A stretch of 64,000 bases of DNA from Epilithonimonas arachidiradicis (lineage in GTDB: Bacteria > Bacteroidota > Bacteroidia > Flavobacteriales > Weeksellaceae), in assembly GCF_003610695.1 (NCBI RefSeq), contig NZ_RAQH01000001.1:682001-746000 (forward strand), given 5' to 3'. Below the pieces are notes generated by a model. It made no database searches. It saw only the letters and a program-made list of their open reading frames with translations, and had not been told where the DNA came from. How positions within the stretch are numbered: position 1 is the first letter of the stretch; each line of letters begins with the position of its first letter. Made by a program: the position numbers and the translations under genes. Positions 38,249-48,165 of the stretch are shown piece after piece.

Positions 38249-41200
38249 TTAATCCGGGCATGTTTGTGTTGAGATACAATACCAATGATAGCTGACGCCA
38301 TTATCTGTAGAGGTGTACATTTTCAAACAATGATTAGTAGTATCATAAACTACCATTCCTTCTACAAAGTCCGTTGACGGTATTCCTGTAGGAACATCTG
38401 GCGTTGAAGGGTTGCCATCAGCATCGCTGAACGCAACTCTGTTCACAACCAATCCTTTTGTTTTAGCTTCTAATGCTATCCAGCCTCCTTTTCTTACCAT
38501 TGGCCAATTGTCTGCGTCTGTTTCACCGGCTCTTGCCAGAGAAGTTATACCGACTTTGGTATCTAATAGGGTTCCGCCAGTTATTGCACCAGGTTTATAG
38601 CAAGCACAGGACGCACCACCCGCAATTACTATTGGATCGGAGGTGTATAAACAACCATTGGTATTAGTATAAGCTACGGTATAGCTGCCAAGAGCGGTAG
38701 CAATATAATTTTGTGAAGTAGCTCCCGGGATGACAGCATTATCTTTGTACCATTGTATGTTTGAAGCCAATGATGAGGTTAATGTCACAGATATAGGATT
38801 AGTAGAGCAAACCGTAACCGTTCCATTAACAGCCGCAGGATTAGAGGCTATCACTGGAGTCTGGACTCCAAAAGCTTCCTGAAGGCTGGTCATTCCATAG
38901 ACCTGCCCCGAGGTAGGAGCATTCAATACATTAGCTGATAGAGACATTGTACCGGCTGAGAATGTAAGTTTTCTTACGGTATTATCGGTGAATCCACCAT
39001 AAATATCGCCCCCAACTTGTGCCATTCCAAACATTAGTTCGGAAACACCGGACGCGTCAGCATAGATGTTTTGAATACCAGTAACATTGTAAGAACCATC
39101 TAATGCAAGTTCATAGATATAATTTTCATAAGAACTATTCAGCATTGAGGCATATACTTTTCCTTCAAAAAGAATAAAGTCTCCACCAGAAATTGCTGCA
39201 TTAGGATCAACAATGTTATACCAATTGCTCAGAGTGTAATTATTACCCGTTATTGTAACTCTTTGTATTAGTGTATTGAAATTATTTCCTAATAAGCCGG
39301 TACCATCCGGTAAGAAAGAAAGAGAATTGCTACCTGCAGATAATTCTGTGGTTCCGGTATTTGTAAGCCTCGTAAAAGTACAATTAGCAGTATTGAATCT
39401 ATAAAAATATGATTTTCCCTCGGTATAATTATAATTAACGGTATACATAGTGCCATTGGTGTCATAGCCAATATCAAAGACACCTTCGTCTACGGTATAA
39501 AAATTATCACAAATCAATCTAGCTACTCCTGTGTTAACATCCGCTGCATATAGTTTGTCGTCATCAGTATGATACCAAACGACAGGATCACAGGCAGTTA
39601 TTGCTTTTATGTCGGTGTCTGTAGCAGTATTATTGCTCAGGTTAGTGTCCGATGTTGAAGCAGGTGCAGTTATTGTTGCGGTATTAGTCAAGTTCCCGGT
39701 AAATGTAAGAGGAATAGTAATCGTTACGGTGTAAGTTACGGTACCACCTACTGGTAATGATACAATATCGTTGATAGCTCCTGTTCCTGCTCCTGTAATG
39801 TTAGTTACGCTTCCGCTGGATGCAACAGCCGTGTAAGTCATATTGGCATTAGGAATGCCGGTTGGTATGGCATCAGTAACGGTTGCATTCTGAACACCAA
39901 AAGGTCCGTTATTACCTACAACTACTGTATAAACGGTACTGGATCCTGGTGTGTAAAACTGTGTATTGTCAGTTTTTGTAACATAGAGATCGGCATCAAA
40001 AGTGATAGGTGCAGTAACACAATGTGCACCATCATTTGTGCCACTGGATGGTGAATCTGATATTCTGAATCTTGCACCGGTAACGGTGTCTATTCTATAA
40101 AAACCGCCGTTATTATCGGCGCCAAAAATACCATTTGGGCTACCGAACATAGCACCGAAAGCTACAGTTCCTGTTGCGGGTCCTATAAATGTAACTACAC
40201 CTGTAGAAGGATCGATAGATACTGTTCTTCCATCAATATTTACGGCGTACAGTTTTCCATCATTTACGTTATAAGCCAGATCGGAGATTTGTAACCCTTG
40301 AGATAACGTAACTGTAGTGGCGGTTCTGGTTGTGACATTGACTTTATACATAATAGTGACACCTGATCCTGTAGGGGTTACATAGTAATTTCCCTGATCA
40401 TCAAATTCTCCTGTGTTATAAGAGATGGTTGTACTTGCCGGCATTCCTGTGATATCTCCCAATTCAGCATAGGTTCCATCATTATTGATTTTGATCAATG
40501 TTCTGGATCCGTTTTTCATGCCATACATGCCTCCGCCTACAGGATCGATTCCAATACCATTATATTGTATTGCGGAAGCGACTCCAATTGGAGGATAGGT
40601 AAATGGATTGGTCGATTTATCTATAAGATAAAGCTGCGTATTGCTATTCTGAGACAGATAGAGATTAGTGTTACAGCTTATAGAGAGATCAGGACATCCT
40701 GTATTCACAATATTGACCTGGGCGGTATTGGATCTCGCAGTACATCCGGCTGTTGTTATCTGAACAAAATAATACAATGTTCCAAGTGTGCTGGATGGTG
40801 GGATGTATGTAGATGTAGTTGCTCCACTGATTAGAGTTCCGCCAACATTGGTATTGGTCGTGTTATAATACCATTGATAAGCTGTAGCAGCAGGAGATGT
40901 AATCACACCTAATGTGTTAGCCGGTGTGTTCTGGCATACGGTCTGTGCATTTAGATTTTCTACTGATATCCCATTGACAACAACAGATCTTACATTGGAT
41001 GGTGTGGAACAGCCTGTAGTAGTACTGGTAATAACAGCATAGTAATAAGTTGTGCCTCCCTTTGTGGATGGAGGGGTAAAAGTGGCTGAAGTTGCTCCCG
41101 CTATTGGTGTTCCTCCCGTATTACTGTTAGTGGTATTGCTGTACCATTGATAAGTAACGCCTGTTCCCGCTACACTAAGGGATGTTGTTGCAGCATTTTG

Positions 41201-44191
41201 ACAAACAGTTTGAGAGCTTGCTGCCGGATTACTTGTAAACGTAGGATTGGCATTGACTGTCACAGGCGTCCTAGGGGATGATGTAACTGTACAGGTACCA
41301 TTCCCAACTGTCACATAATAGTATCGTGTAGCAAACGCAGTTGTTGTAGGGATGGTATAAGAAGCAGAAGTAGCTCCGGTGACTGTAGTTATAGTACCAC
41401 CTGTAGCTGCATTGCTGTAAAACCATTGGTATGTAGTTGCACCTGTTGCAGTAACTGTTAATGTTGCGCCAGAGCTGTTCAGGCAAAGGTTTTGTGGTGT
41501 AGAATTTGGCTGTGTAGTAATGGCAAGTTCCGGAAGTACGTTAACTCCTCTTACATTGGAAGCCGCTGTACATCCGGTAGTCGTATTGGTAATAACAGCG
41601 TAATAGTAAGTTGTCCCGGCAGTCGTAGAAGACGGTGTGTAGGATGCGGATGTTGCTCCGGAAATAGGAGTTCCTCCCACATTACTATTAGTAGTGTTAC
41701 GATACCATTGGTAAGTGTTTCCTGCTGCAGCGGCTACGGTTAGTGTAGTCACTGTACCATTAAGACAGACTGTCTGTGTACCAGCTGTTAGGTTAGTCGT
41801 AAAAGTAGGATTGGCATTGACTGTCACAGGTGTTCTAGGTGACGATGTAACTGTACAGGTACCATTACCAACTGTCACGTAATAATATCGTGTAGCAAAT
41901 GCAGTCGTTGTAGGGATTGTATAAGAAGCAGAAGTAGCTCCGGTTACGGTTGTTAAAGTTCCGCCTGTAGCTGCGTTGCTGTAAAACCATTGGTATGTAG
42001 TTGCGCCTGCTGCAGTAACGGTTAACGTTGGTCCGATACTGTTCACACAAAGATTCTGTGGTGTAGAATTGGGCTGTGTTGTGATAGCCAATTCCGGAAG
42101 TACAATCACGCCCCTCACATTGGATGTAGCAGTACACCCGGTAGTTGTATTGGTAATAACAGCGTAATAGTAAGTTGTTCCGGTAGTTGTAGATGGCGGT
42201 GTGTAGGATGCGGATGTTGCTCCGGAAATAGGAGTTCCGCCTGTATTACTGTTGGTAGTGTTGCTGTACCATTGGTAAGTGTTTCCTGCCGGAGCTGCAA
42301 CGGTTAATGCAGTCACTGTACCATTAAGGCAGACTGTTTGTGTGCCGGCTGTTAGGTTGGTCGTAAAAGTAGGATTCGCATTGACTGTCACAGGTGTTCT
42401 GGGGTTTGATGTAACCGTACAGGTTCCATTGCCTACTGTCACATAATAATATCGTGTAGCAAATGCTGTCGTTGTAGGGATGGTATAAGAAGCGGAAGTA
42501 GCGCCTGTTACTGTAGTTATAGTACCACCTGTAGCAGCATTACTGTAAAACCATTGGTAAGTGGTTGCTCCCGTTGCAGTAACGGTTAATGTTGGTCCGG
42601 TACTGTTCACACAAAGATTCTGTGGTGTAGAATTGGGCTGTGTGGTAATAGCCAATTCCGGAAGTACAGTAACGCCTCTCACATTGGATGTGGCAGTACA
42701 CCCGGTAGTTGTATTGGTAATAACGGCATAATAGTAGGTGGTTCCTGCAACATTTGTAGGAGGAGTGAAGGTTCCTGAAGTTGCACCTGCTATTAGTGTT
42801 CCTCCTGTATTAGAGTTTGTAGTGTTGCTATACCATTGGTAGGTATTTCCTGCCGCTGCTGCTACTGTTAAGTTGGTCGGTGTGCCATTGAGACAAACGG
42901 TTTGTGTACTGGCCGCAGGATTACTTGTAAATGTAGGATTAGCATTAACAGTTACAGGCGTTCTGGGATAGGTGCTTGCCGTACCACACGAAGTTTCCAC
43001 AGTCACGAAATAGTAGCGGGTGGCAAATGTTGCAGTTGTAGGCGGAGTGTAGCTGGCAGATGTCGCACCGGCAACTGTGGTAATCGTTCCGCCATCGGCG
43101 GCATCGCTGTAATACCATTGGTAGGATGTAGCTCCCGTTGCGGTAACACTTAGAGGTGCTGGAGTCACATTCTGACATAGATTTCTTGGCGTACTGCCTG
43201 GTTGTGAAGTGATACAGCTGGTTGAGGTATTTCCTAATGAAAAGCTTAATGTAACGACATCTGCTTCCACAGCAGAGGTGTTAGAAGCTGCCCAGGCAGT
43301 AGTAGCAGGGTCACCTCCGTCACCTTTCAGGTAGACCCTAAATGTCAATGTTGTGATACCAGTACCATTGATTCTTACCGAACCACTTCCCGAGTTATCA
43401 GTTCCTGATGAATTAAAAACTGTAGCTGTATTGTTGATATTGGTACCGCTGACAGCAAAAACATTAGAACCGGATAATCGGGTTAAGGTTACGGGAGTAT
43501 TCGAGGATATAAGATCATATTGTTGCGAAAAACCCAGGGCACCATAAAAGCCTCCCATTCCCCCAATATGTAGGGTAGGATTATTGACAGCTTGACTAAA
43601 GGTCACTACAAGATCAGTCATCCGATATGTACCATTTGTGGCTAAAGCTGCGGCACGCAATGGGGATGTGTTGGTAGCAAAAATGACCCCATAGTTATTG
43701 GCAGGATCGATACCGGTACCTGTAGCTGCATTACTAGATGTAAACCAATTAGATGAAGGGGCCCCGTAGCTATTTAATGCTTGTAATATAGGCGTGGCAC
43801 CAGTAGTAGTATGTCCAAAGTTGGCAGCCTGGTTGGTTGAAATGGTTGATAATGTGTACTGCTGATTGATCAATTGGAAAGATGCTGTAACAGCAGGGGT
43901 ATAGGTCTGGAAAGTATTCCCATTAGGGTTATCAATATTATACCGGAATCTGATACTCGTATTTTGAGCAGGTCCATTAGTTGCGGTAGGGTTACTATCC
44001 CCAGCAGCGAATTCTAAAGATTGAGTTTGGGCAGAAGACCAAATACCTAGCGTAAGGAAGAGTAGGACATATATTTTATTATGGTTATTATATGCTTTTG
44101 TGACAGCTTTTGCTGTATCACGGCCAAATACCATTAGTAATACCATTCGGAATGCTGCAAATCGGAATAGTGCAGAATAGATTTTAACCAT
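38249..44191 (-). CDS. Giant secreted Ig-like repeat protein (1980 aa)
   Basis: The long N-terminal extension ends in a hydrophobic export segment (KIYVLLFLTLGIWSSAQ). A beta-rich head follows, then paired Ig-like modules at about 330-1090, including three 188-residue tandem units. Next come a further Ig-like part, a propeller-like region at about 1160-1395 (GGGMYGMKNGSRTLIKIN), a DUF11 domain at about 1400-1520 (YTPGSSTVYTVVVGNNGP), a second propeller-like segment and a final Ig-like domain. The last ~120 residues (CACYKPGA... to the terminal CPD) are shared with the 2255-residue protein. It is probably a surface adhesin. No T9SS CTD is visible. I recognise domains, not a function. Confidence 0.85.
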   Translation of the reverse strand: MVKIYSALFRFAAFRMVLLMVFGRDTAKAVTKAYNNHNKIYVLLFLTLGIWSSAQTQSLEFAAGDSNPTATNGPAQNTSIRFRYNIDNPNGNTFQTYTPAVTASFQLINQQYTLSTISTNQAANFGHTTTGATPILQALNSYGAPSSNWFTSSNAATGTGIDPANNYGVIFATNTSPLRAAALATNGTYRMTDLVVTFSQAVNNPTLHIGGMGGFYGALGFSQQYDLISSNTPVTLTRLSGSNVFAVSGTNINNTATVFNSSGTDNSGSGSVRINGTGITTLTFRVYLKGDGGDPATTAWAASNTSAVEADVVTLSFSLGNTSTSCITSQPGSTPRNLCQNVTPAPLSVTATGATSYQWYYSDAADGGTITTVAGATSASYTPPTTATFATRYYFVTVETSCGTASTYPRTPVTVNANPTFTSNPAASTQTVCLNGTPTNLTVAAAAGNTYQWYSNTTNSNTGGTLIAGATSGTFTPPTNVAGTTYYYAVITNTTTGCTATSNVRGVTVLPELAITTQPNSTPQNLCVNSTGPTLTVTATGATTYQWFYSNAATGGTITTVTGATSASYTIPTTTAFATRYYYVTVGNGTCTVTSNPRTPVTVNANPTFTTNLTAGTQTVCLNGTVTALTVAAPAGNTYQWYSNTTNSNTGGTPISGATSASYTPPSTTTGTTYYYAVITNTTTGCTATSNVRGVIVLPELAITTQPNSTPQNLCVNSIGPTLTVTAAGATTYQWFYSNAATGGTLTTVTGATSASYTIPTTTAFATRYYYVTVGNGTCTVTSSPRTPVTVNANPTFTTNLTAGTQTVCLNGTVTTLTVAAAAGNTYQWYRNTTNSNVGGTPISGATSASYTPSSTTAGTTYYYAVITNTTTGCTAASNVRGVNVLPELAITTQPNSTPQNLCLNSSGATLTVTATGATTYQWFYSNAATGGTITTVTGATSASYTIPTTTAFATRYYYVTVGNGTCTVTSSPRTPVTVNANPTFTSNPAASSQTVCQNAATTSLSVAGTGVTYQWYSNTTNSNTGGTPIAGATSATFTPPSTKGGTTYYYAVITSTTTGCSTPSNVRSVVVNGISVENLNAQTVCQNTPANTLGVITSPAATAYQWYYNTTNTNVGGTLISGATTSTYIPPSSTLGTLYYFVQITTAGCTARSNTAQVNIVNTGCPDLSISCNTNLYLSQNSNTQLYLIDKSTNPFTYPPIGVASAIQYNGIGIDPVGGGMYGMKNGSRTLIKINNDGTYAELGDITGMPASTTISYNTGEFDDQGNYYVTPTGSGVTIMYKVNVTTRTATTVTLSQGLQISDLAYNVNDGKLYAVNIDGRTVSIDPSTGVVTFIGPATGTVAFGAMFGSPNGIFGADNNGGFYRIDTVTGARFRISDSPSSGTNDGAHCVTAPITFDADLYVTKTDNTQFYTPGSSTVYTVVVGNNGPFGVQNATVTDAIPTGIPNANMTYTAVASSGSVTNITGAGTGAINDIVSLPVGGTVTYTVTITIPLTFTGNLTNTATITAPASTSDTNLSNNTATDTDIKAITACDPVVWYHTDDDKLYAADVNTGVARLICDNFYTVDEGVFDIGYDTNGTMYTVNYNYTEGKSYFYRFNTANCTFTRLTNTGTTELSAGSNSLSFLPDGTGLLGNNFNTLIQRVTITGNNYTLSNWYNIVDPNAAISGGDFILFEGKVYASMLNSSYENYIYELALDGSYNVTGIQNIYADASGVSELMFGMAQVGGDIYGGFTDNTVRKLTFSAGTMSLSANVLNAPTSGQVYGMTSLQEAFGVQTPVIASNPAAVNGTVTVCSTNPISVTLTSSLASNIQWYKDNAVIPGATSQNYIATALGSYTVAYTNTNGCLYTSDPIVIAGGASCACYKPGAITGGTLLDTKVGITSLARAGETDADNWPMVRKGGWIALEAKTKGLVVNRVAFSDADGNPSTPDVPTGIPSTDFVEGMVVYDTTNHCLKMYTSTDNGVSYHWYCISTQTCPD
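41241..42933 (-). repeat. Three 564-bp tandem repeats in the 1980-residue gene
   Basis: The landmark gtagga...gcattgactgtcacagg occurs at 41241, 41805 and 42369, and a slightly more divergent copy at 42933; each spacing is exactly 564 bp (188 codons). The units differ mostly at scattered bases. Each encodes two Ig-like domains with the motifs QWYSNTTNSNTGG and YQWFYSNAATGG. Confidence 0.9.
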
Positions 44192-44724
44192 AATTATTTT
44201 TTTTAACAGTATAATTGGGAAAAAGATATGAAGGTAGCCCTTCTGCTATTTCATAGTTCGGACAAAAATTAGAGATAAGAAAAGATAATTTGAATCCATT
44301 CAGTATCCTAAAGCTAATAACGACAGTAGCAATAATCTATCTAAAATATAGACCTGCCTAGCCTATAAAATATTTTCGTAAAAAGTCTGGGGAGCGGGTG
44401 GAGAATTAACTCCCTTTTGATGGGTTGAGTAGTTGTTTGTCCATTGTGATTCGTTTTTTCAAGTTATTTTTTGTTTGTATTAATGGTAGTTTTTTAGAAA
44501 GCGTTTTGTACAGCACAACAAGCACTATGATGAAAGAAAGTTGGATCTACCTTCAGTTTAGAAACGAGATCCAACTTAAAGTATTGATCACTTGTGTTTT
44601 CATTATTTTGATTTTTGATCATTGTGCAATTAGAACAGTCATTTTATGGTATACAAATATTACTATAAGAAGCGATAAAATACAATTAATGTATAGAAGA
44701 ATTACGGAATTTATTCGTCTAAAA

Positions 44725-44761
44725 TAGAAGCCATTTTTTGCAACGCAAAAAATGGCTTCTA
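44725..44761. repeat. Perfect 17-bp hairpin
   Basis: The arms TAGAAGCCATTTTTTGC and GCAAAAAATGGCTTCTA are separated by aac. No T run follows on either side. It could be a transcription stop or a structured element. Confidence 0.6.
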
Positions 44762-45000
44762 CAAATAAGTTGTACTGATTATTAACTAGTTATGTTAAAT
44801 TGAAATAGTGATTTTAGAGGTGTTGTTTTTGGGAATTTCACATTAAAAAAATGATATGATTATGGATGTGAAAAAAAATGTGAAATATAGTTGTAATTAT
44901 ATTGAATTAATCGTTATATGTGTGCTTAATAGAAGAATTTGAAATATTAGATATCCACAGTTCCAAAGCTTTATTCTGATATGAAAATAACAAATAAGAC

Positions 45001-45113
45001 GCTTCGATTCCGCTTTTCTCTATTCATAAAGTTATATCTGTCTTGAAAAGAGAAAGTTATACTGAGCTAAATTAATGAGATCTCTCACAAATTTGACATC
45101 GCAGAATCGAAGC
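45001..45113. repeat. Inverted-repeat element, MITE-like
   Basis: Perfect 10-bp terminal arms (gcttcgattc / gaatcgaagc), extending to about 13 bp with one mismatch, enclose 113 bp. A nested cttttctct...agagaaag pairing and a doubled aaagttata lie inside. There is no coding capacity. It could be a non-autonomous mobile element or a structured RNA. Confidence 0.4.
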
Positions 45114-45157
45114 ATCGAGGTTTTATAATTTAGATTTGGATTAAGCAGAAATGGTTC

Positions 45158-45676
45158 CTAGGGCTTCCAAAAGGACCAGACTGTCCCGTTATACACGGCA
45201 AGCTGCTTCTTGGTGGTGTCATAAACCATCATTCCCGGTGCAGGATTGATGATATTAAGGTGCGGGCTGGCTACTCTTGGAAGGATCATGGCTTTGTTGG
45301 CATCAGACAAAACCAGAATACCATTGCTATCCATTGCCGTATTGGTTCCAATGGTCGTTTTAGCGGTAGTAAGTTCCGTTTTGGTGGTTTGGATGGCGAT
45401 ATCAGATTTTCCCGTAGTATCTACTGACAGATCAAACCAGCTGTTATCCTTTAAATATTTTACTTTATGATCACTGTTGTCAAAGATGACAGATCCGTTT
45501 TCTGTAATACCCGATTTGTTTTCTATGTATGGGAGTATCAGTCCCTTGTTTTCAGCATCCGAGAATTCCAGAGAAACAGAATTGTTGGTGACACTGGCTT
45601 TTCCAATGGCGACTTGCGATTTAATCCCAATAGCCGCTGCCATCAATAATAATGAAGTTAGAATATTTGTTTTCAT
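45158..45676 (-). CDS. Small secreted protein, paralogue of the 37673-38185 product
   Basis: It has 172 residues with signal peptide MKTNILTSLLLMAAAIGIKSQVA. Its two modules mirror the other small protein closely (NKGLILPYIENKSGITENG, GMMVYDTTKKQLAVYNGTVW). It starts 17 nt after the stop of the 805-residue protein gene, so the two are very likely co-expressed. One reading is that it supplies in trans the C-terminal type of domain missing from that protein. Confidence 0.82.
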   Translation of the reverse strand: MKTNILTSLLLMAAAIGIKSQVAIGKASVTNNSVSLEFSDAENKGLILPYIENKSGITENGSVIFDNSDHKVKYLKDNSWFDLSVDTTGKSDIAIQTTKTELTTAKTTIGTNTAMDSNGILVLSDANKAMILPRVASPHLNIINPAPGMMVYDTTKKQLAVYNGTVWSFWKP

Positions 45677-45693
45677 TTTGTGTTTTATATTGA

Positions 45694-48111
45694 TTAATTG
45701 GTTCTTTGATCAAAAATAGGCGGAGTAGTACCTGCTGCACAAGCTTTGATACCAAAATTATAATTGGTAAAGCTTGAATTAGTTACCGTAGCAGATAGTG
45801 TCCCGTCAGGGGTTCCGTCTCCACTTCCTGTATTATTGTTTTTATTTTCACCAGTCGTTACCCATCCTGCGATGTTATGGTTAATTGGTGTTGTTGCAGT
45901 ATTAGTTCCTATTGGATAAACGTTAGGTGACAACTGCAAGGTGTAATTTTTATTCGCCCCTACATTGATAATGTAAGTTCCATTAGAATTAACAGGTGTG
46001 CTGTTAGCGATGATACCGCTGCTATCTACCAGATAGATATAGCTTCCTCCTGCAGAAGTACCAGCTTCACCACTGTCGATTACAGTATTGCTATTCGCAT
46101 CATTAAAAACCGTACCGGAAATGGTAAGACAAGCCTGGATGGTAACGGTAACATCATCTGTACTTACACAGTCGCCAGTAGTAATAGTCCATCGGAAGGT
46201 GTATGTTCCTGCTGCGCTCAGAGCTGATACGGATGTATTAGGTGATGAGGCATTAGAAAAGACAGGCGATGTTCCTGAAGGTGAGGATACAACTGACCAA
46301 GTTCCCGTTCCTGCCCCAGGGTTGTTCCCCGCCAATGATACGGTAGCATTACATATCACATCCTGATCGCTTCCGGCATTGGAATTAATCTGAGGTGATA
46401 CAGTAACAGTGAAAGTACTTTCCATGGAAGCTCCTGAGCAAGCATATTCCTGATCTAAAAATGCGCCTACACCGCTAGTATTTGGGGCTAATTTAATTTT
46501 GAAGGTATAGACACCGGGAGTCGTCAGGTTACCAATTACTGTAGATGTGGAAGTAAAAGATCTTAGATTGGCAGCCTCAAATGTTGGAGTAGCAGCTCCG
46601 TTTGGCGTAGAAAGGGTTGTGAAATCATACCTTCCCACAAAGTCCTGGAAGTAGCTGCTGTTAACCACGCCTTTATATACAGCGGGCAATTGAACGGTAG
46701 CTGTTACAACGCCTGAACCCGGATAGCAAACCACAGTATTGTTAACACTTACATTAGAACGTGCACCATCGGAAATATGAATATAGTAAGATTGATTTGG
46801 ACCATTACATGTTCCATTATATGTATAAATTGAAAATTTATAAGTTCCTACACGCCATCCGCCTGATGGTGGGGTTACAGTCACACTTCGGTTGGCCGTA
46901 CCTGCCCCGCCTGTTACATAAGTTGGTGCCCCACCCGGAGGAGTTATACCAGAGACAGATACATTAGAAGTATTGGTAACAGGATCAGATGGATCTAGTG
47001 TATAACGGAAAGTGATAGGTGTGCTGCTGCCTGCAATACCACAATGTACTTCTCCACCACTATTGGAGCTAAAGTAGACCATCATCTGTTCCGGGTCAGA
47101 AGGTACCAGGAAGGAGACTACATTAGGTGGCGTGCCTGAATTAATATAAGTAATTTCTGGCGTAGTATAAGTTCCTGCAGCATTTGTAACAGTAATTGTA
47201 AATTTATAAGTTCCAGGTGTATTGGCTCCTGTGAAATAAAATAATCCATCAAAAATTCTCCAATATGTCATATTAGCTCCGGAAGGCTGGCTGGTAACGT
47301 TCATTGATATATTGGTTCCGTAAGTAGGGTTACCAGCGGAACCTGTAGTTGTCGTACCAAAAATTGGAGAAGTACTACTTAAAGCAATAAAGGTATTGCC
47401 TGTTGGAGTAACACAATTACTCGTACTTAGAGGTAATACGATTTGTGGATTTGGGATAAACCGGACTATGGCTGTATCCTCGTAGAAACAGTTGGGGTTA
47501 TAAATGGATGTAATTCTTAAAGTAACAACATAGGCAGGATCAATATCGTGATCAGCCTTTTTAATCAGACTGAATGTGGTAGAAGCAGAATTAGGGGATC
47601 CAAAGGTTGAGTTTTGAGATGTTTTTACTCCACTTGATCTTTCGTATCGCCATATATTGTATGCGCTCCATTGTGCTGTATAACCTGCGGGTACCACACC
47701 ATTTAGATTTACGATACCCACTGTTGCATTAACATTGGTAATATCCGGGCCTGCCGTAAAAGTAGAGACATCACCAGGAGCTGTAATTGTTACCTGCGAT
47801 GTTACACTGCCCGTGGTACAGTTTTGTGCAATCTGGAACACATAATCTCCTGGGAACGTCATCCCCGTTACATTCGGTGTATAAGAATTGATATTACTGA
47901 TGACCGGGTCAGGAGCGCCTGCGGGTTTAGATACAATCGTCCAGGTTGGATTACCAGATATAGAATTATTCGCACTGCCTTGCAGCGTATAGCTGGTTCC
48001 ACATATTTTAGTAGTCCCGCCGGCATTCACAGTACAGTCCTGTGCTGATGTCATAGACGATCCTACTAACAGAAATACGAAGAATAAAATATATGTATTA
48101 AAAAATTTCAT
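45694..48111 (-). CDS. Large secreted Ig/SdrD-B protein (805 aa), lacks the shared C-terminal domain
   Basis: The signal peptide is MKFFNTYILFFVFLLVGSSMTSAQ. Several PKD/Ig-like domains follow (for example SLAGNNPGAGTGTWSVVSSPSG near residue 600). An SdrD-B-like domain near the end carries ISGTVFNDANSNTVIDSGEAG, as in the 2255-residue protein. The protein stops at YNFGIKACAAGTTPPIFDQRTN, just where the 2255-residue paralogue continues after AGTTPAVNTS into further domains and the shared C-terminus. It therefore looks C-terminally shortened. It is the second gene after the 2255-residue gene (54 nt apart). Confidence 0.85.
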   Translation of the reverse strand: MKFFNTYILFFVFLLVGSSMTSAQDCTVNAGGTTKICGTSYTLQGSANNSISGNPTWTIVSKPAGAPDPVISNINSYTPNVTGMTFPGDYVFQIAQNCTTGSVTSQVTITAPGDVSTFTAGPDITNVNATVGIVNLNGVVPAGYTAQWSAYNIWRYERSSGVKTSQNSTFGSPNSASTTFSLIKKADHDIDPAYVVTLRITSIYNPNCFYEDTAIVRFIPNPQIVLPLSTSNCVTPTGNTFIALSSTSPIFGTTTTGSAGNPTYGTNISMNVTSQPSGANMTYWRIFDGLFYFTGANTPGTYKFTITVTNAAGTYTTPEITYINSGTPPNVVSFLVPSDPEQMMVYFSSNSGGEVHCGIAGSSTPITFRYTLDPSDPVTNTSNVSVSGITPPGGAPTYVTGGAGTANRSVTVTPPSGGWRVGTYKFSIYTYNGTCNGPNQSYYIHISDGARSNVSVNNTVVCYPGSGVVTATVQLPAVYKGVVNSSYFQDFVGRYDFTTLSTPNGAATPTFEAANLRSFTSTSTVIGNLTTPGVYTFKIKLAPNTSGVGAFLDQEYACSGASMESTFTVTVSPQINSNAGSDQDVICNATVSLAGNNPGAGTGTWSVVSSPSGTSPVFSNASSPNTSVSALSAAGTYTFRWTITTGDCVSTDDVTVTIQACLTISGTVFNDANSNTVIDSGEAGTSAGGSYIYLVDSSGIIANSTPVNSNGTYIINVGANKNYTLQLSPNVYPIGTNTATTPINHNIAGWVTTGENKNNNTGSGDGTPDGTLSATVTNSSFTNYNFGIKACAAGTTPPIFDQRTN

Positions 48112-48165
48112 TGTGTTGTGTTTTAATAATAAAATAAACGGTTATTTCTATAATTAGAATCTCTA

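Larger units (their letters stand above)
44192..45157. other. Long non-coding stretch inside the giant-protein locus
   Basis: 966 bp without a convincing gene; the 44425-44727 plus-strand frame starts at TTG and has no family features. It contains inverted repeats: 11-bp arms at 44538-44548 and 44567-44577, a perfect 17-bp hairpin at 44725-44761, and the 45001-45113 element. A promoter for the 1980-residue gene is expected here, but I did not find a convincing box. Confidence 0.6.

Noticed and set aside
41241-42933. CRISPR-like periodicity
   Set aside because: The units are 564 bp, lie inside a reading frame and have no repeat-spacer structure.
44425-44727. 100-codon plus-strand open frame in the gap of the giant-protein locus
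   Set aside because: TTG start, no promoter or family features, and it runs through an inverted repeat; probably chance.
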